Source: CAWJPY01 sp963844865
GTDB taxonomy: Bacteria; Acidobacteriota; Thermoanaerobaculia; Thermoanaerobaculales; Sulfomarinibacteraceae
Length of the DNA: 64,000 nucleotides
Assembly (NCBI GenBank): GCA_963844865.1
Contig: CAWJPY010000006.1
Coordinates: forward strand, 62,001 to 126,000
Reading direction: 5' to 3'
This document shows, in pieces, positions 13,445-21,859 of this stretch. Below the pieces are notes generated by a model. That model was not told where the DNA came from, did no database searches, and worked only from the letters and a program-made list of their open reading frames with translations. The position numbers and the translations under genes are program-made. Every line of letters begins with the position of its first letter. Position 1 is the first letter of the stretch.

Positions 13445-15903
13445 GGCTCCGCGGCTCCGCCCACCGCGTCGACGTCGGAAAGGGTGATGGTTCGTCGCTT
13501 CTGCTCGTGGAGACGGTTGACGAGCGCGATACAGAAGCGCTGGATCGCATACGGCTTGCGCTGTGTGAGCTCGATGATGCGGTCGACCACGCCGGGGTCG
13601 ATCGAGAACATCCCGCGAATCGGCTCCCGGATGAGAGCCTCGGCATCCTCGCGTTCGATCGCGGTGACCTCGATCTCCTCGAAGAAGTTGTACCAGGGGC
13701 TGCCCTCCCTCTCCCACTGCTTGCGAATCTCGACCCCCGATACGACCGCCACCAGATGCTCGGCGAAGCTCTTCATGAAGAGGCTGCGGAGCCTCTGATT
13801 GATGCGCGGATCGTAGTCGTTCAGCTCGTCCACCTCGTCGATCAGCAGCACGAGCTTGACGCGCTTGGAGCTGCGCGCCTGCAGGGCCTTGAGCACCGAG
13901 CGGAGGTCGGCGACGAGCTGTCGATAGCCGTAGGTGGAGCCATCGAAGAGGGATGTGCTGGGCGCGAGATCGCCGAGAACCGGCGCCAGCTCGGCGAACA
14001 CGTCCTCGGCCAGGGTCGCGAAGAACCGGTCCTGCGGCGTGCCCTGGAGGTCGATGTAGACGGGATGGAAGTCGTACTCTGGGTCCTGGATCTCACGCAG
14101 CCGCCGCTTGAGGTGGTGCTGCAGCGAGGTCTTGCCGATGCGCCGCTCGCCGTGCAGAAGGAGGCTGTTGTTGTGGATGGTCTCGAGGATGCGCTCGATG
14201 AGTGCACGGCGCCCGAAGAAGAGGCTGTCGTCGAGCACCGGGGCGCCGGCGATGTAGGGATTGAAGCGACGGCCGAGCAGCCGACGGCGGCGTGAGGCCC
14301 TACGTGCCCAGGCCGTCGCGACCAGGCCGACCGGTATCGCCACCAGCAGCGAGATGAACCATGGGGAGCGGTAATAGGGCGGTGCGTAGACCACCGTGTA
14401 CTCGCCGCTGGTGGTCAGGCCGGCGCTGTCGGTGGCGGTGAGCCGATAGGTCGACCGACCCCGGGCCAGGTGATCGCCGACGGAGAACTCGGTGACGAAG
14501 TACTCCCCCACCGGCTGGCTGACACTGGTGCCCTCCATCTCCTCACCCACAGGGCCCAGGAACCTCACCGTCACCGGCGAGTTGTCGATGATCACACCGC
14601 TCAGGCGGAAGTCCGAGCTTCGAACCACCTGCGCCCGGGACCCGTCCGGCATGTCCTGGCGGAGATCTGCGAAGCGGATGGCGGGAGGGATGTTGCCGAC
14701 GGTCCGCGGTCCCAACAGCCGACTGCTGATCTCCCGGTAGGATCTCCGCACCCAGTCGAGAGCCGCGGCGTTGCCCGGGTCCCGGGCCAGGACCCGGTTG
14801 GCGGCCGAGATCGCGGACTCGAATCGACCGGCCGTGAACTCCTCCTCCACCATCGCCAGCTCCCGGGTGACGGCCTCGCGGAGCGAGATCTCCCGTTGGG
14901 CACGCAGGATCCGCTCCTCGGCCGCTACGGCCTCGGCGTTCGTGGACTCGACGGCCAGGACCGACTGCAGCCGATCGAGGGCCTCGGCAAGGCGCCCGGC
15001 GGACTCCAGCTCCCGGACATCGGCCAGAGCCTTCGCAACCCGCGCCTCGCGATCCCGGGTATCGCGCTGGGCGAGGGCCTTCCCGCGGAGGGCTGCCTGT
15101 GCCCGGTCGAGCAGCTCTCGTGCGGTCGCGTCCGCCCTCACCGACAATGCCTGGCGCAGGACGCTGGCGGCCGACGAGTACTCGCCCTGCTCCAGCAGCG
15201 ACCTGCCCCGGTTGACCAGGTCCGCCACGCGCGCGTCATCGGCGGCCTGTCGCTCCCGCTCGACCACGGCGGTCCGCAGGCGGTTCATCATGGCCGTCGC
15301 CTGGGAGTCGTCAGGATCCACGGCCAGGCCCTTGCCGAGCACATCCATGGCGGCCTGCAGTCGACCCTGGCGCTCGAGCGACGCGGCCTCGTCGAGGCTC
15401 TCCCGAACGATCCCGGCGATCCTACGCTTCTCGGCCTCGCTCGCCTCGCCCTGGGCCGCGAGAGTCAGTTGCCGGTATCTGTTGAGCTCGGCGAGGTCGG
15501 TCGCCGAGGACTGGATGGCGCCCAGGCGCTCTTCGGTCTGAAAAGCCTCCAGCGCCGCCTGGTACTGACCGAGATGGAAGTAGGCGATGCCCAGCTTCAG
15601 GTAGGGGAAGTACGAGATGACCTTCATCCCGTAGGAACGCACCCGCGCTCCGGAATCCCCTTTGCGTTCCAGCGCATCGAGAAGCTCCTGGACCGCCCGG
15701 CTCCAGTCCTCGGCGTCGAGAGCGCTCTCCGCGCGGGCATAGTGCTCGTACCAGTAATCCGCCGATGCGATGGGCGCCACGGCCATCATCGCGGCCACGA
15801 CCGCGGCAAAGCCCAGGGACCGCGCTCTCCGCCATGCGCGGCTGGGTGTTGGCGGCGTACGACCCTCGAGCACGAGCCCCGACCGGGGGATTGCTTCCTT
15901 CAT
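13441..15903 (-). CDS. TPR-rich membrane protein with C-terminal AAA/STAND-like NTPase
   Basis: 820 residues. An N-terminal hydrophobic segment (about 30-45, ending in ASADYW) looks like a signal or anchor. Helical TPR-like repeats fill about 50-430. A short beta domain follows, then a transmembrane helix near 600 (WFISLLVAIPVGLVATAWA) followed by basic residues. A cytoplasmic NTPase comes last, with Walker A HGERRIGKTS and Walker B LVLLIDEVDEL. The layout suggests an envelope sensor platform whose NTPase faces the cytoplasm. It is transcribed with, and overlaps, the NTPase-kinase gene, so the two may form a signalling pair. The ATG at 15903 has AAGGACGG upstream. Confidence 0.8.
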   Translation of the reverse strand: MKEAIPRSGLVLEGRTPPTPSRAWRRARSLGFAAVVAAMMAVAPIASADYWYEHYARAESALDAEDWSRAVQELLDALERKGDSGARVRSYGMKVISYFPYLKLGIAYFHLGQYQAALEAFQTEERLGAIQSSATDLAELNRYRQLTLAAQGEASEAEKRRIAGIVRESLDEAASLERQGRLQAAMDVLGKGLAVDPDDSQATAMMNRLRTAVVERERQAADDARVADLVNRGRSLLEQGEYSSAASVLRQALSVRADATARELLDRAQAALRGKALAQRDTRDREARVAKALADVRELESAGRLAEALDRLQSVLAVESTNAEAVAAEERILRAQREISLREAVTRELAMVEEEFTAGRFESAISAANRVLARDPGNAAALDWVRRSYREISSRLLGPRTVGNIPPAIRFADLRQDMPDGSRAQVVRSSDFRLSGVIIDNSPVTVRFLGPVGEEMEGTSVSQPVGEYFVTEFSVGDHLARGRSTYRLTATDSAGLTTSGEYTVVYAPPYYRSPWFISLLVAIPVGLVATAWARRASRRRRLLGRRFNPYIAGAPVLDDSLFFGRRALIERILETIHNNSLLLHGERRIGKTSLQHHLKRRLREIQDPEYDFHPVYIDLQGTPQDRFFATLAEDVFAELAPVLGDLAPSTSLFDGSTYGYRQLVADLRSVLKALQARSSKRVKLVLLIDEVDELNDYDPRINQRLRSLFMKSFAEHLVAVVSGVEIRKQWEREGSPWYNFFEEIEVTAIEREDAEALIREPIRGMFSIDPGVVDRIIELTQRKPYAIQRFCIALVNRLHEQKRRTITLSDVDAVGGAAEP

Positions 15904-15931
15904 TGGTCGTCCGTCCTTGTTGCTCGGCTCC

Positions 15932-15940
15932 AATGTATCA
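15932..15940 (-). promoter_or_regulatory. Extended -10 promoter (TGATACATT) of the TPR-NTPase operon
   Basis: On the minus strand TGnTANNNT lies 28 nt before the ATG at 15903, leaving room for a short leader with a ribosome binding site. Confidence 0.45.
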
Positions 15941-16075
15941 GGCACAGGGGGGGTGGCTGCTCGTCTGGCCACGCCGCGATCGGACTCCAAGCATGGACCA
16001 CGTGGTCGTCGAGGAACCCTTCCGTTCACCGAGCGTAGAACAGGGAGATGCCCGGCGCGCCGAGATCTCGAGAGC

Positions 16076-16084
16076 TGGTAGCAT
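16076..16084 (+). promoter_or_regulatory. Extended -10 promoter (TGGTAGCAT) of the Tricorn-like gene
   Basis: TGnTANNNT ends 24 nt before the ATG at 16109. GGAGGA follows as ribosome binding site. Confidence 0.5.
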
Positions 16085-16108
16085 GGCGCGTCCCCGTTTG
16101 GAGGAGCC

Positions 16109-19100
16109 ATGGTTGCCATCATCGTCGTCGCTCTCGTCTTGTTGGCGTGCCCGATGGGCCCCGCGCACGCGGCCGAGCCCACCCGCCTGCTTCGCTACCC
16201 GGACGTGTCCGCCACCCAGGTGGTCTTCTCCTACGCCGGCGATCTCTGGATCGCGTCCCGCAACGGCGGCGCGGCGCGCCGGCTCACGAGCCATCCCGGC
16301 GAGGAGATCTTCGCCAAGTTCTCGCCCGACGGCACCAAGATCGCCTTCACCGCAGAGTACGACGGCAACGAGGACGTGTACGTCATCCCCGCCGCGGGCG
16401 GCGAGCCGCAGCGACTGACCTATCACCCCGGTCCGGACAACGTCCTCGGCTGGGACCCGGCCGGGGACAGGGTGCTCTTCCGCTCCGCGCGAGTCAGCGC
16501 ACCGCCCGGCTACACCCGGCTGTTCCTGGCCTCTCTCGATGGCGGGCTGCCGCAGATGTTGCCCTTGCCGCGGGCCAGCCTTTCCAGCTTCTCTCCGGAC
16601 GGCGAGAGCCTCGCCTACAACCCCACCTCACGGGAGTTCCGCCACTGGAAGCGCTACCGCGGCGGCTGGACCAGCTACATCGGAATCTTCTCCCTGACCG
16701 ATGAGAGCTACCGCGAGCTGCCCCGCTCGGGGGCCAACGACATGTTCCCCATGTGGCACGGCGACGGCATCTACTTCATCTCCGATCGCGACGGCGTCAT
16801 GAACCTCTACCGCTACGATCTCGGCACCTCCGAGACCCGCAAGCTCACCGACTTCACCGAGTACGACGTCACCTGGCCGAGCCTCGGCCCCGACGAGATC
16901 GTGTTCGAGAACGGCGGGCTGCTGTACCGGCTCGACCTCGCCACCGAGAAGATCCTGGACACGCCGGTGACGGTGGCCGCCGAGCTGCTGGCCGCCCGCC
17001 CCGAGCTGGTGCCGGTGGCGGACCTCATCAACGGCGCCGACATCGCACCGGGTGCTGAGAGGGCGGTGGTGGAGGCCCGCGGCGACCTCTTCACCCTGCC
17101 GGCCGAGCACGGCAGCCCGCGCGCCCTCACCAGCTCGTCGGCCGTGCACGACCGCGATCCCGTCTGGTCTCCGGACGGCAAGTGGATCGCCTACTTCTCG
17201 GACGCCACCGGGGAGTACCAGCTCTACCTGCGCCCCCAGAAGGGGGGTGACGCGGTGCAGGTGACCGACGACCTGCGCGGCTATCCCGATGGCCTCATCT
17301 GGTCCCCGGACAGCACCAAGCTCGGTTTCACGGACAACGAGCTCCGGCTGTGGTACGTGGATATCGAAGAGCGCAAGCCGGTGCTCATGGACCACGGCGC
17401 GTACAGGGGCGTGGAGATCAGCTCCTGGGCGCCGGACAGCCGCTGGCTGGCCTACGTGAAGGTCACCGCCAGCCGCAACCCCGTGATTTGTCTGTACTCA
17501 CTGGACCAGGGGAAGACGTTCCAGGTCACCGACGGCTTCTACAACGACCGCTCGCCGGTGTTCGACCCGGACGGTTCCTATCTCTACCTGCTCTCGGACC
17601 GCTACCTGTACCCGGCCGGCGACCGGCTCGACTGGCACTTCGGCTACTACGACACCACCGGGGTCTTCGCCCTCACCCTGGCGCGTGACCATGCCTCTCC
17701 ATTCGCGCTGCGAAGCGACGAGGAGAAGGCGGAGGAGGGCGCCTCCGGCGACGACGACGCCAAGCCGGACGAGAAGACAGGGAAGAAGGGGGCGGAGAAG
17801 ACGAAGGACGGCAAGGAACCCGCCGAGCCCAAGGGCGAGAAAGGGAACGGTGCCAAGCCGGTCCACATCGACATCGAGGGCCTCGGCCAACGCATCGCCG
17901 CCTTCCCCATCCCGGCGGGCATCTACGCCGACCTGGACGCCCGTTCCGGCAAGGTCTACTACATGTCGGCGTCCTTCGAGACCTTGGAGAACGGCCGCCC
18001 GGGGAGTGGACCGCCGGAGGGGACGCTGCACGTCTTCGATCTGGAGTCGCGCGAGGACGCAACCCTGATGGGAGGGATCTCGGGGTACGCCCTCGACCGG
18101 AAGGGAGACAAGCTCCTGTACGAGGCCGGCGGCAAGCTCGGCATCGTGGACGCCACGCCGGGCAAGGCCAAGGTAGGGGAGGGTCTCCTCGCCACCGCGA
18201 GCCTCCAGGCACGGGTCGATCCGCCCGCCGAGTGGCGCCAGATCCTCCACGAGGCGTGGCGGATCGAGCGCGACTTCTACTGGGACCCGAACATGCGGGG
18301 TCTGGACTGGAGGGCCGTCGGCGCGCGATACGAGGCGCTGCTGCCCTGGGTCGCCCACCGCTCCGACCTCAACTACGTCATCGGCGAGATGATCGGCGAG
18401 CTGTCCACCTCGCACACCTACGTGGGTGGCGGCAAGGTGCCCCCCACCCGCAAGGTGTCGGTGGGCATGCTCGGGGTCGACTTCGCCGCCGACGGCGGCT
18501 TCTGGCGGTTCGCCACCGTCTACGAGGGCAGGAACTGGCAGCCCGACGCCCGCTCGCCGCTCACCGAGCCCGGCCTCGGAGTCCACGAGGGTGACTACCT
18601 GATCGCCGTGAACGGCCGCCGGGTGCCCAGCACGGACAACCCCTACGCCCACTTCCAGGGCCTCGCCGGCGACACCGTCGAGCTCACCGTCAACTCCCAA
18701 CCCACCGCTGAGGGAGCACGGACCATCCTGGTCGAGCCCCTGGCCGACGAGACCGACCTCCGCTACGTGGCCTGGGTCGAGGCCAACCGCCGCAAGGTCG
18801 CGGAGGCCACCGGAGGCCGCGTCGGTTACATGCACGTACCGGACACCGCGGTCCACGGGCTCCAGGAGTTCGACCGCGCCCTCTCGGGACAGCTCGACGC
18901 GAAGGCCATGATCGTGGACGAGCGCTACAACCGCGGTGGCTGGCTGCCGAGCTTCTACACCGAGAAGCTGCGCCGCCAGCTCCTCGCCATGGCGGCGCCC
19001 CGGGGCGCGGGCGACACGCCCTGGCCGCCGGTGGCCATCGCCGGCCCGAAGGTGATGCTCATCAACGAGCGCGCCGGCTCGGGCGGCGACGCGTTCCCGT

Positions 19101-19414
19101 TCTTCTTCAAGAAGCAAGGCATCGGCCCCCTGATCGGGGTCCGCACCTGGGGCGGCCTGGTGGGCATCTCCCGCCGCATCCCGCTCCAGGACGGTGGCAC
19201 CGTGACCGCTCCCGAGGTGGGCTTCTGGGACCCGGACACGGCCGAGTGGGTGGCCGAGAATCACGGCATCGAGCCGGACATCGAGGTCCGACAGCGGCCG
19301 GACCTGGTGGTCAAGGGGCAGGATCCACAGCTCGAGAAGGCCATCGAGGTCGTGCTGGAGCAGCTCGAGGAGGTCCCGCCGCTGCCCGAGCGGCCGCCCT
19401 ACCCGCCCCGCTGA
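16109..19414 (+). CDS. Tricorn-like protease (beta-propellers, PDZ, S41 peptidase)
   Basis: 1101 residues with a signal peptide (ending near AHAAE), so exported, unlike archaeal Tricorn. Two propeller regions (about 30-500) carry many SPDG-type turns. A Lys/Glu/Gly-rich charged linker sits near 530-590. C-terminally there is a PDZ domain and an S41-type catalytic domain. A SH dyad lies in TSHTYVGGG, and the nucleophile Ser991 is in GSGGDAFP; the NHGIEPD segment near the end is typical of the family. Tricorn homologues degrade peptides, probably in the periplasm here. GGAGGA lies before the ATG. Monocistronic as far as visible. Confidence 0.93.
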   Translation: MVAIIVVALVLLACPMGPAHAAEPTRLLRYPDVSATQVVFSYAGDLWIASRNGGAARRLTSHPGEEIFAKFSPDGTKIAFTAEYDGNEDVYVIPAAGGEPQRLTYHPGPDNVLGWDPAGDRVLFRSARVSAPPGYTRLFLASLDGGLPQMLPLPRASLSSFSPDGESLAYNPTSREFRHWKRYRGGWTSYIGIFSLTDESYRELPRSGANDMFPMWHGDGIYFISDRDGVMNLYRYDLGTSETRKLTDFTEYDVTWPSLGPDEIVFENGGLLYRLDLATEKILDTPVTVAAELLAARPELVPVADLINGADIAPGAERAVVEARGDLFTLPAEHGSPRALTSSSAVHDRDPVWSPDGKWIAYFSDATGEYQLYLRPQKGGDAVQVTDDLRGYPDGLIWSPDSTKLGFTDNELRLWYVDIEERKPVLMDHGAYRGVEISSWAPDSRWLAYVKVTASRNPVICLYSLDQGKTFQVTDGFYNDRSPVFDPDGSYLYLLSDRYLYPAGDRLDWHFGYYDTTGVFALTLARDHASPFALRSDEEKAEEGASGDDDAKPDEKTGKKGAEKTKDGKEPAEPKGEKGNGAKPVHIDIEGLGQRIAAFPIPAGIYADLDARSGKVYYMSASFETLENGRPGSGPPEGTLHVFDLESREDATLMGGISGYALDRKGDKLLYEAGGKLGIVDATPGKAKVGEGLLATASLQARVDPPAEWRQILHEAWRIERDFYWDPNMRGLDWRAVGARYEALLPWVAHRSDLNYVIGEMIGELSTSHTYVGGGKVPPTRKVSVGMLGVDFAADGGFWRFATVYEGRNWQPDARSPLTEPGLGVHEGDYLIAVNGRRVPSTDNPYAHFQGLAGDTVELTVNSQPTAEGARTILVEPLADETDLRYVAWVEANRRKVAEATGGRVGYMHVPDTAVHGLQEFDRALSGQLDAKAMIVDERYNRGGWLPSFYTEKLRRQLLAMAAPRGAGDTPWPPVAIAGPKVMLINERAGSGGDAFPFFFKKQGIGPLIGVRTWGGLVGISRRIPLQDGGTVTAPEVGFWDPDTAEWVAENHGIEPDIEVRQRPDLVVKGQDPQLEKAIEVVLEQLEEVPPLPERPPYPPR

Positions 19415-19503
19415 TCCCGGCCGCTCCGCCGCCGTTGCGGGGAAGATTCCGCCTCGTCACTCCCTGGGCGGGGGCGTGAGGCCGTGCTCCTTCCACCTGC
19501 CCC

Positions 19504-19530
19504 ATGGCGCCTCGCGCCGGAGCCGGCGGG
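19504..19530 (+). repeat. Dispersed 27-nt repeat, copy 2
   Basis: 25 of 27 bases match 2305-2331. It is intergenic, between the Tricorn-like gene and the 3' end of the FecR-domain gene. Confidence 0.6.
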
Positions 19531-19535
19531 CGCTG

Positions 19536-20384
19536 TCAACCGCCGATCCGCCCGCTGCCCCGAGGCGGCGATGCACCAGCCATCCCACCGGCCTGCGCGC
19601 CCGTGCCCGGCCCGCCGGTCATGCGGCCGCCGGGGCCCTGCTGGCCGGGCGCGTTGGCACCCGGCCCACCGGGTGGGCGCCCGTCGGCCGGACCGCCCTG
19701 ACCGGGCGCGTTGGCGCCAGGTCCCCAGCCCACCGGGCCCTGGGCCGACGGCGGGCGCCGCCCACGGTCCCAGTCCGAGGGTCCCAGCCCATGGGGCGTG
19801 GGCTGTCCGACGACGGGTTGACCGTGGCGCACCCTGACGTGGAAGCCCGCCTGGACGCGCACCCACTCACCCTCGCCGGCCGGGTTCCGCACCTCCACGA
19901 CGCCCTTGAACACCACCAGATCGGTGTCCCCCCTGCGCGTCACCTCGACCCCATACTCGGTGCCTCGTACCGCGAGCACGGCCGACGGCGTGATGACCAT
20001 CCGCTCCGGGGGAGGATCGGCGGCGAGCTTGTCGAAAATGGCGCGCAGTCGACCCCGCTCCAGCTCGAGCAAGACCCCGGGCCGCTGGCTGGCCAGCCGC
20101 GCCCTCGTGGAGGGCCCCAGGGCGAAGCGGGCGCCGGCCTCCTCGACGACGATCTCGGCCCGTGATCGGCGGCCGGTCCGGAGGAGCTCTCCCGCCGTCG
20201 GATGCGCACCCACGGCGAGCTCGACCTCGGGCTGCGGGTCCTCGCGCATGAGCTTGCCCTTGAGGCTCGCGACCTCATAGTCCGGGGGAGCCGGCGTCAC
20301 GTCGGGTCTAGAGGCGGAGAGGCCCACGGCCGCTGCCGCGACCACCACGCACATCACCCAATGTCGTCTGTGAGGCTGCCACAT
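19536..20384 (-). CDS. FecR-domain exported protein with Gly/Pro/Asn-rich tail
   Basis: 282 residues. A signal peptide is at about 1-26 (hydrophobic stretch ending near SASRP). The FecR-like domain spans about 50-175 and contains TPSAVLAVRGTEYGVEV, the usual FecR core strand, followed by a VVEV/VRVQAG strand. From about 195 the protein is low complexity with repeated GPGANAPGQ blocks. There is no transmembrane segment after the signal peptide, so it is probably a periplasmic or cell-surface FecR protein rather than an iron-dicitrate sensor. GGAGG is well placed before the ATG. It faces the Gly-rich secreted protein at 20619 divergently. Confidence 0.8.
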   Translation of the reverse strand: MWQPHRRHWVMCVVVAAAAVGLSASRPDVTPAPPDYEVASLKGKLMREDPQPEVELAVGAHPTAGELLRTGRRSRAEIVVEEAGARFALGPSTRARLASQRPGVLLELERGRLRAIFDKLAADPPPERMVITPSAVLAVRGTEYGVEVTRRGDTDLVVFKGVVEVRNPAGEGEWVRVQAGFHVRVRHGQPVVGQPTPHGLGPSDWDRGRRPPSAQGPVGWGPGANAPGQGGPADGRPPGGPGANAPGQQGPGGRMTGGPGTGAQAGGMAGASPPRGSGRIGG

Positions 20385-20403
20385 GGCGTTCCTCCAGACC
20401 TCT

Positions 20404-20412
20404 AAGTTAGCA
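20404..20412 (-). promoter_or_regulatory. Extended -10 promoter (TGCTAACTT) of the FecR-domain gene
   Basis: On the minus strand the box ends 19 nt before the ATG at 20384, with a GGAGG in between. The local sequence is noticeably richer in A and T than its surroundings. Confidence 0.45.
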
Positions 20413-20618
20413 AAAGAGATGCCACTCTGCTCGCCTCGACCGGGCCCGCGCCGCACCGGTGGCGGGTCGTCATGACCCGCGCTGCGGGTCCCGGCGACCC
20501 GCCTGGACCCCGGATCGCCATCCCCGGCCGCGGCCAATCCTGGCACCGACCTTGCCAAGACTCTCGGCGAACGCGCCGGAGGCACCCCCTCCGAGCCCCG
20601 AGCATCGAGGAGGACGAC

Positions 20619-21716
20619 ATGAACGCACGAGTCATACGGTCCATTATCGCGGTGAGCGGCGCCCTGCTGGTGGCCGGCACTCTCGCCGCTCAAAACGGGA
20701 TGCCACGCAGCCGCCAGGCCGACCGCCGAGTGGTGAGCAATCACGTCACCGCCACGGCGGCCCTGGATCCGATTGACGCCGTCGAAGGCTGGGGCCGGAT
20801 CGCGGTCCGGGATCAGCCGCTGTGGAACGTCAGCGCCGAGGCGAGGCTCACAGAAGACGGGCACCGCCTGGTGACCATCAACCTGTGGGGCCTCGCGGCG
20901 GAGAGCTCGTACCGGGTGGTCGTCGACGGGTTCCCGGTCGCGGACGTCGTGACCGATCCCTACGGCGACGCGAAGGCCATGCTGGAGAGCCCACCCAAGC
21001 CGGGCCCGAGCGTCGTGTGGCCGGAGGTTCCTGAGGACCTGCCGGCGGCCATGGACCTGGTGCGCGCCGAGGTCTACGGGGTGGACGAGGGAGGCGCGGA
21101 GGCGGATCTCGTCCTGGAAGGGTTGTTCACGACCAGGTGGTCGGGCACCGGCGGAGCGCAGCAGGTCGACCTCGTCTACTTCGAACGCATCGAGCTGGAC
21201 AGCGCCGCCGGGACCTTCAAGCCACGCGGGGTGGCGAAGCTCGCGCAGGACGTGGACGCGGTGCTGACCTTCTCCACCCATGCATGTGGGCTCGAGCCGG
21301 GTGAGGTCTACGAGATCTGGGTGGGGGGCACCGTGGTCGGCACCGTCGAGGCCGATGCGGTGGGGTACGCCTCTCTGCAGCTCGCCAGCACCGGCGACGG
21401 AGAGGTCCTTCCGCCGGATCTTGTCAGCGCCTTCGACCCTGCCCCCGATGTCGGCGGCCCCGAGGGGTGGCTCGTGGACTGGTGGTACCACGCAAACGAC
21501 GGTGCAAACCCGTTGGTGCTGTCCGGCGCCTTCACCGGGGTGAACATGCTGGGCTGCCCCTGTGACGGCTGCTGCGGCGGCGGCGGCAACGGCGGCCAGG
21601 GCGGCAACGGCGGCGGCAATGGCGGCCAGGGCGGCAATGGCGGCGGCAACGGCGGCCAGGGCGGCAACGGCGGCGGCAACGGCGGCCAGGGCGGTAATGG
21701 CGGCGGCAGTAACTGA
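20619..21716 (+). CDS. Secreted protein with C-terminal Gly/Asn/Gln repeat tail
   Basis: 365 residues with a signal peptide (ending near GTLAAQ). Two similar beta-rich domains seem present: about 45-145, and 165-310 with VYEIWVGGTVV. Next is a short CPCDGCCGG cysteine cluster, then four units of a 10-residue GGQGGNGGGN repeat. No catalytic motif was recognised. The tail could be a cell-surface or self-association segment. GAGGAGG precedes the ATG. An 8-bp hairpin terminator follows 40 nt downstream. Function unknown. Confidence 0.75.
   Translation: MNARVIRSIIAVSGALLVAGTLAAQNGMPRSRQADRRVVSNHVTATAALDPIDAVEGWGRIAVRDQPLWNVSAEARLTEDGHRLVTINLWGLAAESSYRVVVDGFPVADVVTDPYGDAKAMLESPPKPGPSVVWPEVPEDLPAAMDLVRAEVYGVDEGGAEADLVLEGLFTTRWSGTGGAQQVDLVYFERIELDSAAGTFKPRGVAKLAQDVDAVLTFSTHACGLEPGEVYEIWVGGTVVGTVEADAVGYASLQLASTGDGEVLPPDLVSAFDPAPDVGGPEGWLVDWWYHANDGANPLVLSGAFTGVNMLGCPCDGCCGGGGNGGQGGNGGGNGGQGGNGGGNGGQGGNGGGNGGQGGNGGGSN
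21588..21713 (+). repeat. In-gene 30-bp tandem repeats (Gly-rich tail)
   Basis: About four 30-bp units encoding GGQGGNGGGN, differing mainly at third positions (aac/aat, ggc/ggt). They are part of the CDS at 20619-21716 and probably vary in number between strains. Confidence 0.8.
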
Positions 21717-21756
21717 CGCTCCTTTCGAACACCACGCACCAATCACCTTGCACAGG

Positions 21757-21775
21757 GGGGCTCGCGGAGCCCCCC
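21757..21775 (+). terminator. Rho-independent-like terminator
   Basis: GGGGGCTC, loop GCG, then GAGCCCCC, followed by TTCGT. The 8-bp perfect stem lies between the Gly-rich protein and the histidine kinase. The U-tract is weak. Confidence 0.6.
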
Positions 21776-21846
21776 TTCGTCCGCTCTCCTTCCCGGCGGT
21801 GGGCAACGTTTCGGCCCGCCTCCCTGCGCACCGGGCTGAAGTGAGA

Positions 21847-21852
21847 TACGCT
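21847..21852 (+). promoter_or_regulatory. -10 box (TACGCT) of the CHASE2 kinase gene
   Basis: The hexamer ends 7 nt before the GTG at 21860 with no ribosome binding site, as at other probable leaderless genes here. Confidence 0.4.
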
Positions 21853-21859
21853 GGCTGCG

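Noticed and set aside
11843..13798. Plus-strand ORF of 651 codons opposite the NTPase-kinase
   Set aside because: Antisense shadow of a gene with complete kinase and Walker motifs; no recognisable domains of its own.
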